From Candidatus Eremiobacter antarcticus (GTDB lineage: Bacteria; Vulcanimicrobiota; Vulcanimicrobiia; Eremiobacterales; Eremiobacteraceae): a stretch of 64,000 nucleotides of DNA. The translations under genes and the position numbers were made by a program. Below the pieces are notes generated by a model, which did no database searches, had not been told where the DNA came from, and saw only the letters and a list, made by a program, of their open reading frames with translations. Position 1 is the first letter of the stretch; each line of letters begins with the position of its first letter. The DNA lies in the NCBI GenBank assembly GCA_003244105.1, contig QHBK01000002.1, positions 1 through 64,000 of the forward strand, written 5' to 3'. Shown here in pieces: positions 25,727 through 34,758 of this stretch.

Positions 25727-28700
25727 TCGTGGCGCCAGAGCTGATGGATCCGCATGGTGAAGTCCAGGAATACGCCGTTGTGCTCCCGGCCAGAGTCGAA
25801 TACTGTTTGGTCGATCTTCCCACCGCTGAATCCGAGCGCCGCTCGGGTCTCTGGCGAAGTCAGATATCCGGCCTGCCACACGAAACCGCTCTCGTGAAAA
25901 CCGCCGCTGTTAGAAAGAATTTGGCGCAGTTCCCCGCTGACGTCATAACGCTGACCGATGAGGTAGCGTGCACGAGCCTGAAGGAATTGAATGGTTGAAC
26001 CGCTCGTGACGGCCGGTGACACTTGCGTCCGCTGATTGCGGGTCGCGAACTTTCCATACAGTTCAAAACGCGGCGAGACGCCTTCAATCCCTTCAATCGA
26101 CACCGTAGCCGCTTGAGCGACTATGTTGCGGTTGGCCAGCAGCTGATTCTGCTGCACGATCTGCCCTGGCGTGAGCAGCTGCGTCGGGAGCAGGCCCGGG
26201 TTGTCTTGAAACTGATACGAGAGAAGCCAATTATGATTGTCGGCGCGTGGATCGCGAAGGGCGAAGCCGACGTTCAGCTCGCTCGATGGCGGCATGCCTC
26301 CGAGGAGTTGGTTGGCCGCGGCTTCTCTATCGTATGACGCCAAGAGTTTGTTGGCGACATTGATGATGCCCGCGGCAGAGACGTGCACTACGGTGTTGGT
26401 GCCGTAGCTCGATGCGCTTTGTTCAAGTCGGGCACTGGCCAGGAAATCCTTAACGCCGATCAGCTCAGCACCGACATGATAGCTCGTGCCTCCTGTGATG
26501 CCCAAGCCGGCAGTGTTGGTCGACACCGCATATGGTTGGGCGAACTGCAGACCGGCCGCTGTCAGGTTGAACAGCGACCCCGTCGCATTCTCATACCCGA
26601 TGTCAGCGCGCACGTGCTTAGAAATCGGGAGGCGGCTATTGAGACCGATCTCCTGTTGCGCCGTAAATCCACCCATTCCGTTGACCAGCGAATATTTCGT
26701 CGTCAACTCAGTGAATTTGTCCAAATGACGGTCCACAACGGCGTCAAGCGAGGTGAAATGGCGATCGCCGAAGCTGCCGCCATGCAGCGCTTGCATCGTC
26801 GCGCCGAGCAGAACGCCCTCCGCCACTTTGTACGAGACGCCGAGCGCCTCGCGTCCGGGATAAAGCGCAGTGCTGGGACCTGACAGCGTCGAATCAACCT
26901 CGCCAAGCGCTGAAAAGCGCGGACCGAGTGGGGCCAGCACGCGGGCCAATCCCTGTGTGCTGTTCGTGTTGAGCGACGGTTGCAGATAGTTCGAGTACGA
27001 ATTGGCGCTCAACGCGAGCCGTAGCGAGGCCGCGCCAAGCTTCTCCTCTAGGCTTGCGCCGATAGTGCCCAGGCGCGTATCGACCTGGCTGCCGGGGGGC
27101 GTGCTCGTGCCGGGGTTTAGGTAATCGACGGGTGAGGTCAACACTGCTGGCGCCGTACCCCTGTCGCGCTCCAGGCTGCCGAAAAGCGAGAGGGTCGTTC
27201 GCTCGCTTGCGCGATCATCGGTGTTCAATGCATAACGAGTTTGACCAGGTACGAAACTCTGGGAGGTCGCGTCGTTAGCGAAGCCGGCGTCCGAATGGGT
27301 CACGTAGGCATCGCCGACGAATCGTGATCTTCCACCGATGTGTTCCTCGACGCGATACGCATCGCCGCTCATCGCCGCCGAGGCTTCGGGAAGCAGATGC
27401 GAATGAGCATATTCGGCCAGTAACCGGGAGTCTGCGCCTTGCGCGACCGCAATATCCGCCGAATGCAAGGCGTATTTTCGCGCTCCCATATTCTCGTTGA
27501 AGCTTGAAATTCCAAATGCGGATGGGTTGAGCTTCACCCCGCTCCAATTATACTGCAACCGGCCTCCGATACCGTCCGCGCCCTGGCCCCCGTCGTATTG
27601 ATATGAGGCGACAATGTGCTGAACAAGCGTGACGCCGCTTTTTGGATCGATCAGCGTCCGTTCGATGGGCTGCCGGAAAAGCAACGAACCGCTAATAGGA
27701 TTGAGATCGTAGTCGACGCCTGGCACGAGCCGCTTCACGCTGACTTCTGTGCCTGGCCGGTCAAGTTTCTCAAGCTCGAGGCTCACGCTTTGGCTTCCGG
27801 GCACGACCAGTCGTCGTGAGAGGTAGTAGGCCCCGGATGTGCCGTCGGGCGCGATGATGTCGCGCTGGAACGCCTGCATATTTGTCGCGTACAATCCCGT
27901 GAGGTCGAGCTTACCGAAGCCGTAGTTGGCCTTCGCGCCGTGAAAAGAAGTCATCAGCGCAGCGTACGTCTGCCCGAGGGATGCAAACTCACTCGTATCA
28001 TAGTCGCCCCACTGCACGAAGTCCCTATTGTGTTCAAGGCGGACGTAAACGTTGTCCGAGCTGTTTGCGAGATGAACGGCATCGGAAGAATCGCCATAGA
28101 TGGGATATTTAGGGCGGCAGGCCGTGAGCTCGTGCGTTGAGCCGTAGATCGGCGTCAGGCCGGAGCAGTCGCCGTTGATCGGCGCTTGATTGTCGAGCGC
28201 CGCCGTGAGCTGTGTCTGTCCGATCGCCCCCTGGGTGAAAGCCGTGAGCTGATACGGCGCATAGCTGCCATTCGTGAGAAAGTGGTCGAAGGGTGCATAA
28301 AAGTTCGAGACCTTTGGACCGAGGTGCAGGTCCAGCGCACCCGCGGCGATGTTGGGCCGGAGCGCGGTCGTGAACCTCACGAGCGTTTGCGCGGCGACCT
28401 TGCCCGAATACGCGTTCACAATAGCCATTCCCGAGACCGTCGGCGCACGCAACACCGCCTGGAAGGCGCCGTGCCTCGCGATGACATGAAAGCCAAGCGC
28501 AGCCGGGCCGAAATCCGCACCGGCAAAACTTCCGAGTGAGGTCGTCAACATGATGTCGGCATCTCGGTCCAGAGGCTCGCCATGGACGCCCGCAATCGTG
28601 CCGCTGATCGTCACGAGTCCGACGCCATCCGCCGGCACGCTGGCGGCGACCGAGTCAAGCCGCAACGTCGCGTACGATGGCGCAGGGTCAACGGTCGCGG

Positions 28701-28866
28701 AGGACGCCGGGGTGACCCCTCCCGTCTCGGATTCGCTCGCAAGAGCAGGTGTGGAGACGACGAGCGCCGTGGCCATAACGGCAATCGCTAACCAGAGCGC
28801 AGCCACCCAGGTGCGGATGAACGATAACGTTTCAACCGTGTGGAAGCGTGCGATGCGTCGCGCCAT
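25723..28866 (-). CDS. Large outer-membrane beta-barrel protein with N-terminal invasin/Ig-like domain
   Basis: 1047 aa. A signal-anchor region (hydrophobic residues about 20-42, ending PALASES) is followed by an Ig-like Big_1/invasin-type domain (SVPADGVGLVTISGTIAG, to about 170). The remainder, about 850 residues, shows alternating hydrophobic and polar strands with aromatic girdles, as expected of a large barrel or barrel plus surface beta domain. I do not recognise a characterised family. It starts 4 bases after the stop of the upstream DUF11 gene, so the two are surely co-transcribed and probably form a surface complex or exporter/passenger pair. It converges tail-to-tail with the LanC-like gene, overlapping its last 4 bases. 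Confidence 0.65.
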   Translation of the reverse strand: MARRIARFHTVETLSFIRTWVAALWLAIAVMATALVVSTPALASESETGGVTPASSATVDPAPSYATLRLDSVAASVPADGVGLVTISGTIAGVHGEPLDRDADIMLTTSLGSFAGADFGPAALGFHVIARHGAFQAVLRAPTVSGMAIVNAYSGKVAAQTLVRFTTALRPNIAAGALDLHLGPKVSNFYAPFDHFLTNGSYAPYQLTAFTQGAIGQTQLTAALDNQAPINGDCSGLTPIYGSTHELTACRPKYPIYGDSSDAVHLANSSDNVYVRLEHNRDFVQWGDYDTSEFASLGQTYAALMTSFHGAKANYGFGKLDLTGLYATNMQAFQRDIIAPDGTSGAYYLSRRLVVPGSQSVSLELEKLDRPGTEVSVKRLVPGVDYDLNPISGSLLFRQPIERTLIDPKSGVTLVQHIVASYQYDGGQGADGIGGRLQYNWSGVKLNPSAFGISSFNENMGARKYALHSADIAVAQGADSRLLAEYAHSHLLPEASAAMSGDAYRVEEHIGGRSRFVGDAYVTHSDAGFANDATSQSFVPGQTRYALNTDDRASERTTLSLFGSLERDRGTAPAVLTSPVDYLNPGTSTPPGSQVDTRLGTIGASLEEKLGAASLRLALSANSYSNYLQPSLNTNSTQGLARVLAPLGPRFSALGEVDSTLSGPSTALYPGREALGVSYKVAEGVLLGATMQALHGGSFGDRHFTSLDAVVDRHLDKFTELTTKYSLVNGMGGFTAQQEIGLNSRLPISKHVRADIGYENATGSLFNLTAAGLQFAQPYAVSTNTAGLGITGGTSYHVGAELIGVKDFLASARLEQSASSYGTNTVVHVSAAGIINVANKLLASYDREAAANQLLGGMPPSSELNVGFALRDPRADNHNWLLSYQFQDNPGLLPTQLLTPGQIVQQNQLLANRNIVAQAATVSIEGIEGVSPRFELYGKFATRNQRTQVSPAVTSGSTIQFLQARARYLIGQRYDVSGELRQILSNSGGFHESGFVWQAGYLTSPETRAALGFSGGKIDQTVFDSGREHNGVFLDFTMRIHQLWRHD

Positions 28867-28870
28867 GTCG

Positions 28871-31800
28871 CTAACCTCTCTTCTTGATCACGGCAAAGTT
28901 CATGCGCGCCATGCCGCCCGGTTCGAGCTGAACCGTTACCGTCGCGGTTGTCTTGTCGAGCCGAATCAAATTTGGCGCTGTAGCATAACCAGGCACCGAC
29001 TGAAAATCGAGCGTGCCCGTGCGCCAGCCCGGATGCGTGCACGCCATATGGAACATCCCATCCTGGTCGGTCTCGATGCGCGTGCCATCGTCCAGGACGA
29101 CAACGGCGTGCGGCACGCCGGCTTCGCCAGGCTCCTGCGCGCCGTCGCCGTTGAGATCGACGAACACTCGACCAACGATTGTTCCGCAAGATTCAAGAAT
29201 GCCGGGCTGCAGCGCAATGGTAACGCTTGCGGGTCCACCTCTGACCGCGGCACCGTTGACCAGCGCGCTCACGAGCGCAACGTTGCGGCCGTCACCTCGC
29301 AAAGCGTCTGGGCCGATGGTCACAGCGTACACGATGTGCAGCAACGCTCCCGGCGCAATCAATCCCCTCAGGGCGAACTGCACGGTATTGCCCGACTGCG
29401 ATGCCGAGACGACGGCCGGCACCCCGGCGATAGACGCGCTCACCGAGCCTGCGACAAGCGTGAAGCCCCGCGGTAGGAAATCGGAGACCACCACATCGTT
29501 CGCGGGAGCCAATGAGCGCTGGCTGATGTCCAGCGCGTAGGTCACGACATCGCCTGGTTGGGCTGACGGTGTGTTCGCGGTTTTCGAGATGGAAAGCTGG
29601 GGCGGCGCCGTCAGGGTATCCGTAACGATGCCGCTCGTGATGGCGGAGGTTGCACCTCCAGCGGTGATCGTGGCCGAGAGCGTGTCAGTGATCGTAAGGC
29701 CTGCCGCGCCGGCAGGAACCAGATATCGAACGCCAACCGTCACGCTACCGCCTGCCGCCGTAGGCGCAAGTGCGGCGAGCGCAGCTTGCAGGTCTTGCAA
29801 AGGTGTATTTCCGGGGATGTGCGGTACCGGAGCGCCATTGAGCGTGTAGCCGATTGGAGTGATCGCGCCACCGGGGCCCACGATCGAGGGCGGCGACGCA
29901 ATGTTGAACTTCCCAGGCTGCGACGATGTGTTCGTCAGTGTAAAGGTGTCGGTTGCCGTCGTGCCAGGCGTAACAGGGGCGCCGGCGCCGGTCACGATGA
30001 GCGTCGGCAATGGGTTGATCGTCGTGGTGTCGGCTGCACTATTCGATGCGGAGCCGGGACCTGTGTGAACGGGATCTCCGCCCCCGAATGAGCCTGCAAC
30101 ATTGGAGATCGAATCCGTGCCGACGGGCGTTCCGGCGCCGATGGTCACGGGTACGCTAATGGTGGGTGCGCTCGCCCCAGCGGCGATGACTGCAGTGGTG
30201 CTGCACACGACGGACACGCCTGCCGAACCGGAGCAATTCCATCCACTGCCTGTCGGGGCGGCGCGCAGCGTGAGATTCCCCGGCAGTGTATCGCGAACGG
30301 TGATCGTCCCCATTGTCGGCGCTGCGCCGAGATTCGCCACGCCGATCGTGTACTGCGCACCAGATTGCCCGATCGTCCAGGGACCGTTGTCGCTCTTGCT
30401 CGTCTGCAGCGACGGAGCGCGCACCGTATCAGTCACAGTCGCGCTGGCCGGCGGCGATGTTCCTGTTGCAGTCGTAACCGTTGCGCTCAGCTGGTCCGCC
30501 GTTGTTTGGCCCGTCGTCAATCCAGCCGGAACCAGAAATTGAACGCCGATGATGATCGAAGTGCCGTTGGCTACCTGCGAACCAGGGAGCGCAAGCGCCG
30601 CATTCAACGCGGCTAAGGTCGGGTAACTGCCGTTGACGCCACCGGGGTTGCCCGGAATGTTCAGCGTGAAGCCGCTTGGAGCGATCGAACCGGCTGGACT
30701 TGAAATGGCCGGTGGTGAGATGGTGAAGTTCCCACCAAGCGCGCTTGTGTTCGTGACTGTGAATACATCGGTCGCCGTGGTGCCGGGCACGATCGCCCCG
30801 TTCGTGCCGGCTACGGTGAGACTCGATGGTGCGCCGATTGTCGTCTGATCAGGGGGGCTGATCACAGCGCTTGCGGCCGATGTGTGGATCGGATCCCCGC
30901 CGCCAAAGGCATTCGCTACATTTGTAATCGCATTTGTGCCAATCGGCGTCGCCACCCCGATGTTGACTGGTACTGTGATCGGCGTGCCGCTTGCACCCGC
31001 AGCAATCACTGTCGTCGAGGTGCAGTTGATGGTTGCGCCGCTCGATCCCGAGCAGTTCCATCCCGCGCCAACGGGCGTCGATGATATCGTCAGGCTAGAC
31101 GGCAGCGCGTCGGTGACGGTGATTGTGCCCGAGGTCGGAGCAGCTCCAGTGTTGCGAACGGTGAGCGTGTACGCTGCGCCAGATTGGCCGATGTCCCAGG
31201 CGCCATTGTCGGTCTTCGTGATGGCGAGTGTTGGCGCCGCCAGCACCTGGATCTCGGTGGGATCGCCAATAGCCGGGCTCGCGGGATCGTCCGAGAGTAC
31301 GCTCGCCGGATATCCCGCAGGTAGGCCTGACAGCGATGCCTGATTCGCATAGGTTCCCGCGGTTGCCCCAGGCGGGAGTGTGACCTGCGCGGTGATACTG
31401 ACGGACCCGCGGGCGGGAACGAGCAGGCCGGTAATCGACAGGCTATGTCCACCGCCGGAAAGCGCAATGATGCCTGAGCCGTTTGAAACGGTCACGCTGC
31501 CCCCGACAAATGTGCCATTGACCGGCGTGCCCGGAGAGACGACACTTAAATCGTCCGTGAAATTCACCGTGCTGGGCACGCCGCTGCCGTTCGATGCGAC
31601 ATACGTGTACGTGACCACGGCACCCGGCAGGGCCGCGGTTGGAGACACCTGTTTGCTGAGGGCAAACGAACTGCTGCACGAGCTTGCGTCGATCTGATTG
31701 ACGGATGCGATAGAGGAGAGCTTGACCATGTCACCAGTGCTGAGGCTTGCGCTGTAGACGCCGCCGGAAGTCGAGACGAAATAGTAGTTTCCGGCACTGT

Positions 31801-32506
31801 CAAACCACTGGCCACCCGCGTTGGTATTCAAGACCGTCGTGGACTGCGGTATGGTTCTTGTGATTATGCCGCTCACGGGATCGAACGCTATGATGCTGTT
31901 GAGCGCTCCGCTCTCGTCGATCGCATAGACGAGCCCGTCAAGAGGATTGTAAGCCAGATCGTTGGTCTTGACAGTACCCGAACTCATCGGAACGGCCCCG
32001 ATCACGGCTCGAGTTGAAATATTGATCCTATAGATAGTTTGAGGAAGGGAGCCGGATACCGTCACGAAGGTGCCGTCCGGTAGAATCGTGGCAGCGAAAT
32101 AATTCGTCGCCGGGAGCCCCGTAACAGCGCCGAGATCTATTTCTGCGCCGCTGCTGTCTATTTGAAGCAGATGGTTCGTGCTGAGCGCATAGAGATAGTT
32201 ATCCAGCACGTTGAAGCCGAGCGCGTTGTAGATAACCGGAGCCGCGGCACCGATTGGGCTAAAGACGAAAGGTATCGATGAGGAGTTGACTGCATAGAGT
32301 TGGGTCCTGGTGCCCGTGACGGCTGATACATATCCAACGGAAGTACAAATGAAGGTCGGTCCCGCGGCGGCAGCCGGCGTCGGGGATAGCGCGCTCCAAG
32401 CGGCAGCAACCAGCAACATTGCGACGAGGACCGCAACCAACGCGTAGACGGAAGCACCACTCCCAAGCGGGGGTTTTCGGGCATAGAAAACGGACCGGAA
32501 TATCAT
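28871..32506 (-). CDS. DUF11-repeat cell-surface protein with propeller-like N-terminus and SdrD-B-like C-terminus
   Basis: 1211 aa from the ATG at 32506, preceded by CAGGAG at a proper distance; a longer frame to 32587 exists. After a hydrophobic export signal (ALVAVLVAMLLVAAAW) come a propeller-like region with repeated short blades, several DUF11 repeats (KTDNGAWDIGQSGAAYTLTV and SKSDNGPWTIGQSGAQYTIG starts, each with an LPSSLTISS- or LPGNLTLRA-like core), and a terminal SdrD-B/carboxypeptidase-like domain (VGRVFVDLNGDGAQEPGEAG) whose DLNGDG is a calcium-type loop. Such proteins form extended surface fibres. There is no LPXTG motif. The coupled barrel gene may anchor it. Confidence 0.82.
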   Translation of the reverse strand: MIFRSVFYARKPPLGSGASVYALVAVLVAMLLVAAAWSALSPTPAAAAGPTFICTSVGYVSAVTGTRTQLYAVNSSSIPFVFSPIGAAAPVIYNALGFNVLDNYLYALSTNHLLQIDSSGAEIDLGAVTGLPATNYFAATILPDGTFVTVSGSLPQTIYRINISTRAVIGAVPMSSGTVKTNDLAYNPLDGLVYAIDESGALNSIIAFDPVSGIITRTIPQSTTVLNTNAGGQWFDSAGNYYFVSTSGGVYSASLSTGDMVKLSSIASVNQIDASSCSSSFALSKQVSPTAALPGAVVTYTYVASNGSGVPSTVNFTDDLSVVSPGTPVNGTFVGGSVTVSNGSGIIALSGGGHSLSITGLLVPARGSVSITAQVTLPPGATAGTYANQASLSGLPAGYPASVLSDDPASPAIGDPTEIQVLAAPTLAITKTDNGAWDIGQSGAAYTLTVRNTGAAPTSGTITVTDALPSSLTISSTPVGAGWNCSGSSGATINCTSTTVIAAGASGTPITVPVNIGVATPIGTNAITNVANAFGGGDPIHTSAASAVISPPDQTTIGAPSSLTVAGTNGAIVPGTTATDVFTVTNTSALGGNFTISPPAISSPAGSIAPSGFTLNIPGNPGGVNGSYPTLAALNAALALPGSQVANGTSIIIGVQFLVPAGLTTGQTTADQLSATVTTATGTSPPASATVTDTVRAPSLQTSKSDNGPWTIGQSGAQYTIGVANLGAAPTMGTITVRDTLPGNLTLRAAPTGSGWNCSGSAGVSVVCSTTAVIAAGASAPTISVPVTIGAGTPVGTDSISNVAGSFGGGDPVHTGPGSASNSAADTTTINPLPTLIVTGAGAPVTPGTTATDTFTLTNTSSQPGKFNIASPPSIVGPGGAITPIGYTLNGAPVPHIPGNTPLQDLQAALAALAPTAAGGSVTVGVRYLVPAGAAGLTITDTLSATITAGGATSAITSGIVTDTLTAPPQLSISKTANTPSAQPGDVVTYALDISQRSLAPANDVVVSDFLPRGFTLVAGSVSASIAGVPAVVSASQSGNTVQFALRGLIAPGALLHIVYAVTIGPDALRGDGRNVALVSALVNGAAVRGGPASVTIALQPGILESCGTIVGRVFVDLNGDGAQEPGEAGVPHAVVVLDDGTRIETDQDGMFHMACTHPGWRTGTLDFQSVPGYATAPNLIRLDKTTATVTVQLEPGGMARMNFAVIKKRG

Positions 32507-32607
32507 AGCATCTCCTGCGCTCGCGTCGGTTAGACGTGGCGCCGTGCGAAGGCTCCCCAATGCTACTTCGGCTGATTCCTTAGCCAACTTGAGCTAGTGC
32601 AGATGCC

Positions 32608-32636
32608 TTGACAAATCGAGAGGTCCACGTCATTGT
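32608..32636 (+). promoter_or_regulatory. Possible promoter for the DtxR/MntR regulator
   Basis: A perfect TTGACA (32608-32613) is followed after 17 bases by CATTGT, a weak -10 match. If used, transcription would begin near 32643, just upstream of the 18-bp palindrome, which would then lie at the start of the transcript. The -10 is poor, so this is tentative. Confidence 0.3.
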
Positions 32637-33379
32637 CGGCGCGAACCGGCTCCGGAGAAGTGTTAACAATTGTTAACAAACCGTCCGGAACGCGGTTGAA
32701 AAGCTCGGTAGATCGGACCGATCGTTCGCCAGAGCGAGCGCGCCAGGACTACGTCAAAGCGATCTATCAGCTCGGCGGAGATTTTCCCGTGAGCGGCGCC
32801 GACTTGGCCCGCTACCTCGCGGTGTCGCGCGCTGCGGTCACGAAGTCACGCCGGATCCTCGTGAAGGAAGGCTTGGTCAGGCCGGCCTCCTCGCGCACCG
32901 ACCTCATCCAACTGACCGCCCTGGGGCGCCGGCTCGCGGCGACAATGCTGCGGCGTCACCGGCTCATCGAGACGTTCTTGCATCGGTCCTTGAAGATGCC
33001 GCTCGACGGTTTGCATCGCCAAGCAGAAGCGATCGAGCACGTCATCTCTGATGACGTCGCCGCTCGGCTTGCGCGCTTCCTCGGGAATCCGAAGCTGGAC
33101 CCGCACGGACATCCGATCTCAACCAAGAGCCGCGGATTGATCCCTCGCAAGAGCATATCACTTGCCGAGGCCGAGGCGGGCAGCCGGCTACGGATAGAGA
33201 GCATCCCAGACCGCAATCCGTCGGTGGTCAGGCAGCTGTCGTTCCACGGTGTCTTGCCGGGCCTCAAGGCCCGAGTGTCCGGACGCCGCGACGGTTGCAT
33301 CCTGTTGCGATCCGGTCACACGACCCATTCCGTACCGACCGCGGTCGCGCGGTTGATTCGCGTATGCCCCTCGAAGTGA
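32633..33379 (+). CDS. DtxR/MntR-family metal-dependent transcriptional regulator
   Basis: 248 aa from a TTG. The winged helix lies at about residues 33-95 (ARQDYVKAIYQL; VSGADLARYLAVSRAAVTKS), then the dimerisation/metal-binding region (HRLIETFLH; AEAIEHVISDDV, containing the E-x-x-x-H ligands of the family), and a C-terminal SH3-like FeoA domain (about 175-245). The family represses metal uptake genes when loaded with Mn2+ or Fe2+. The first 30 or so codons have no counterpart in the family and contain an 18-bp palindrome; a TTG at 32696 (227 aa) may be the true start. An NRAMP transporter follows 13 bases downstream, so Mn/Fe control of that transporter is very likely. Confidence 0.88.
   Translation: MSARTGSGEVLTIVNKPSGTRLKSSVDRTDRSPERARQDYVKAIYQLGGDFPVSGADLARYLAVSRAAVTKSRRILVKEGLVRPASSRTDLIQLTALGRRLAATMLRRHRLIETFLHRSLKMPLDGLHRQAEAIEHVISDDVAARLARFLGNPKLDPHGHPISTKSRGLIPRKSISLAEAEAGSRLRIESIPDRNPSVVRQLSFHGVLPGLKARVSGRRDGCILLRSGHTTHSVPTAVARLIRVCPSK
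32661..32678. promoter_or_regulatory. 18-bp perfect palindrome, likely operator of the DtxR/MntR regulator
   Basis: TGTTAACAATTGTTAACA is its own reverse complement over all 18 bases. Its AT-rich character stands out in GC-rich surroundings. Size and symmetry fit the operator of a dimeric winged-helix repressor, and it lies next to the gene for one. It falls inside the longest reading of the regulator, arguing for a downstream start. Confidence 0.6.
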
Positions 33380-33392
33380 AAGTGCTGCCGCG

Positions 33393-34697
33393 ATGAGCGG
33401 GCTCGAATTAGCCGACCTCGATCCGTTCAGCCGGCGCGCCCGCATCGCCGCGCAAGAAGTGCTCGCCGGCCGGCGCAAGGGTATCCGCGCTTTGTTGCCT
33501 TTCGCTGGGCCTGCGTTTATCGCGTCCGTCGCATACATGGATCCGGGCAATTTCGCCACCAATGTTCAGGGAGGCTCCGCATTCGGCTACAAACTCCTCT
33601 GGGTCGTCGTCTTTGCCAACCTGACGGCGATGCTGTTCCAGGCGCTGTCGGCCAAGCTCGGCATCGTCACCGGGAAGAACCTGCCGGAAGTCTGCCGGGA
33701 ACAGTTTGCAAAACCGGTGACCTACACGATGTGGCTCGTGAGCGAGGTGGGAGCCATGGCCACCGATCTCGCAGAGCTGCTCGGTGCCTCCATCGGGCTG
33801 AATCTTCTGTTTCACATCCCACTCTTGCTGGCCGCGGTGATAGCCGGGGCTGTCACGTTCGCCATCTTGCTCATGCAGACGAAAGGCTTCCGGCCGATCG
33901 AGGGCACAATCGCGGCCCTTGTCGGCGTTATCGCGCTATGCTACATCGTCGAGACTGTGCTCGCGCGTCCGAACTGGAATCAGGTCGCCTATCATTCAGT
34001 TGTCCCTTGGTTGGGAAGCGGCTCGGCCCTACTTTTGGCGGTTGGGATCGTCGGCGCGACGGTGATGCCGCATGCCGTGTACCTCCACTCAAGTCTCACC
34101 CAGGACAGAATCGTCCCCCTGAACCGCTCGGAGATGCGCGCCGTTGTGCGCTTTTCGAACATCGATGTGCTCATCGCCCTCGGTATCGCGGGGCTCGTCA
34201 ACCTCGCGATGATGTACATGTCGGCGGCGGTCTTCCACTTCGGCGGCCATCCCGAGATCGCGAGCATTCAATCGGCGTACAAGACGTTAACGCCGCTCCT
34301 GGGGAGCGCGGCGGCCGCCGTCTTTCTGTTGTCGCTCATGGCGTCTGGTATCTCAAGCTCGGTCGTGGGCACGATGGCCGGTCAAGTCATCATGCAAGGC
34401 TTCGTCGAGTTCGTGATACCGCTCTGGGCCCGGCGTCTCATCACGATGTTGCCGACGTTCGCGGTCATTGCGCTGGGCGTCGACACGACCCACGCCTTGG
34501 TGCTGAGTCAGGTGGTGCTGAGTCTGGTGTTGCCGCTGCCGCTTATCGTGCTCTTGCTTTTCACTAACAAGCGTTCGGTCATGGGGGAGTCGGTGAGCAA
34601 TCCGGTGATGCGCGTTCTAGGCGTCGGTGCCGCAGCAGTCGTGGTTGGTCTTAACTGCGTGCTCTTGTGGCAGACGCTGGTCGTACTCCGTGGCTAA
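33393..34697 (+). CDS. mntH: NRAMP-family divalent metal (Mn2+/Fe2+) transporter
   Basis: 434 aa, about 11 transmembrane helices. The two signature metal-binding segments are present: DPGN in helix 1 (VAYMDPGNFATN, about residue 50) and ATVMPHAVYLHS in helix 6 (about 225-236), where the Ala and Met supply ligands; the usual MPHN is MPHA here. The family imports Mn2+ and Fe2+ with protons across the inner membrane. It is directly downstream of the DtxR/MntR-type regulator, and the pair almost certainly forms one metal-homeostasis operon. Its length is normal for bacterial MntH. Confidence 0.93.
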   Translation: MSGLELADLDPFSRRARIAAQEVLAGRRKGIRALLPFAGPAFIASVAYMDPGNFATNVQGGSAFGYKLLWVVVFANLTAMLFQALSAKLGIVTGKNLPEVCREQFAKPVTYTMWLVSEVGAMATDLAELLGASIGLNLLFHIPLLLAAVIAGAVTFAILLMQTKGFRPIEGTIAALVGVIALCYIVETVLARPNWNQVAYHSVVPWLGSGSALLLAVGIVGATVMPHAVYLHSSLTQDRIVPLNRSEMRAVVRFSNIDVLIALGIAGLVNLAMMYMSAAVFHFGGHPEIASIQSAYKTLTPLLGSAAAAVFLLSLMASGISSSVVGTMAGQVIMQGFVEFVIPLWARRLITMLPTFAVIALGVDTTHALVLSQVVLSLVLPLPLIVLLLFTNKRSVMGESVSNPVMRVLGVGAAAVVVGLNCVLLWQTLVVLRG

Positions 34698-34758
34698 GCG
34701 GTAGCGCCAGGTGGTCGATCAGTGAGGACTGCGGTGCCGGAAATGCCGCGAAAAACTC

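Noticed and set aside
28550-29476. 308-aa plus-strand frame opposite the barrel and DUF11 genes
   Set aside because: It spans the junction of two convincing minus-strand genes, has Arg/His-rich shadow composition and no recognisable domain.
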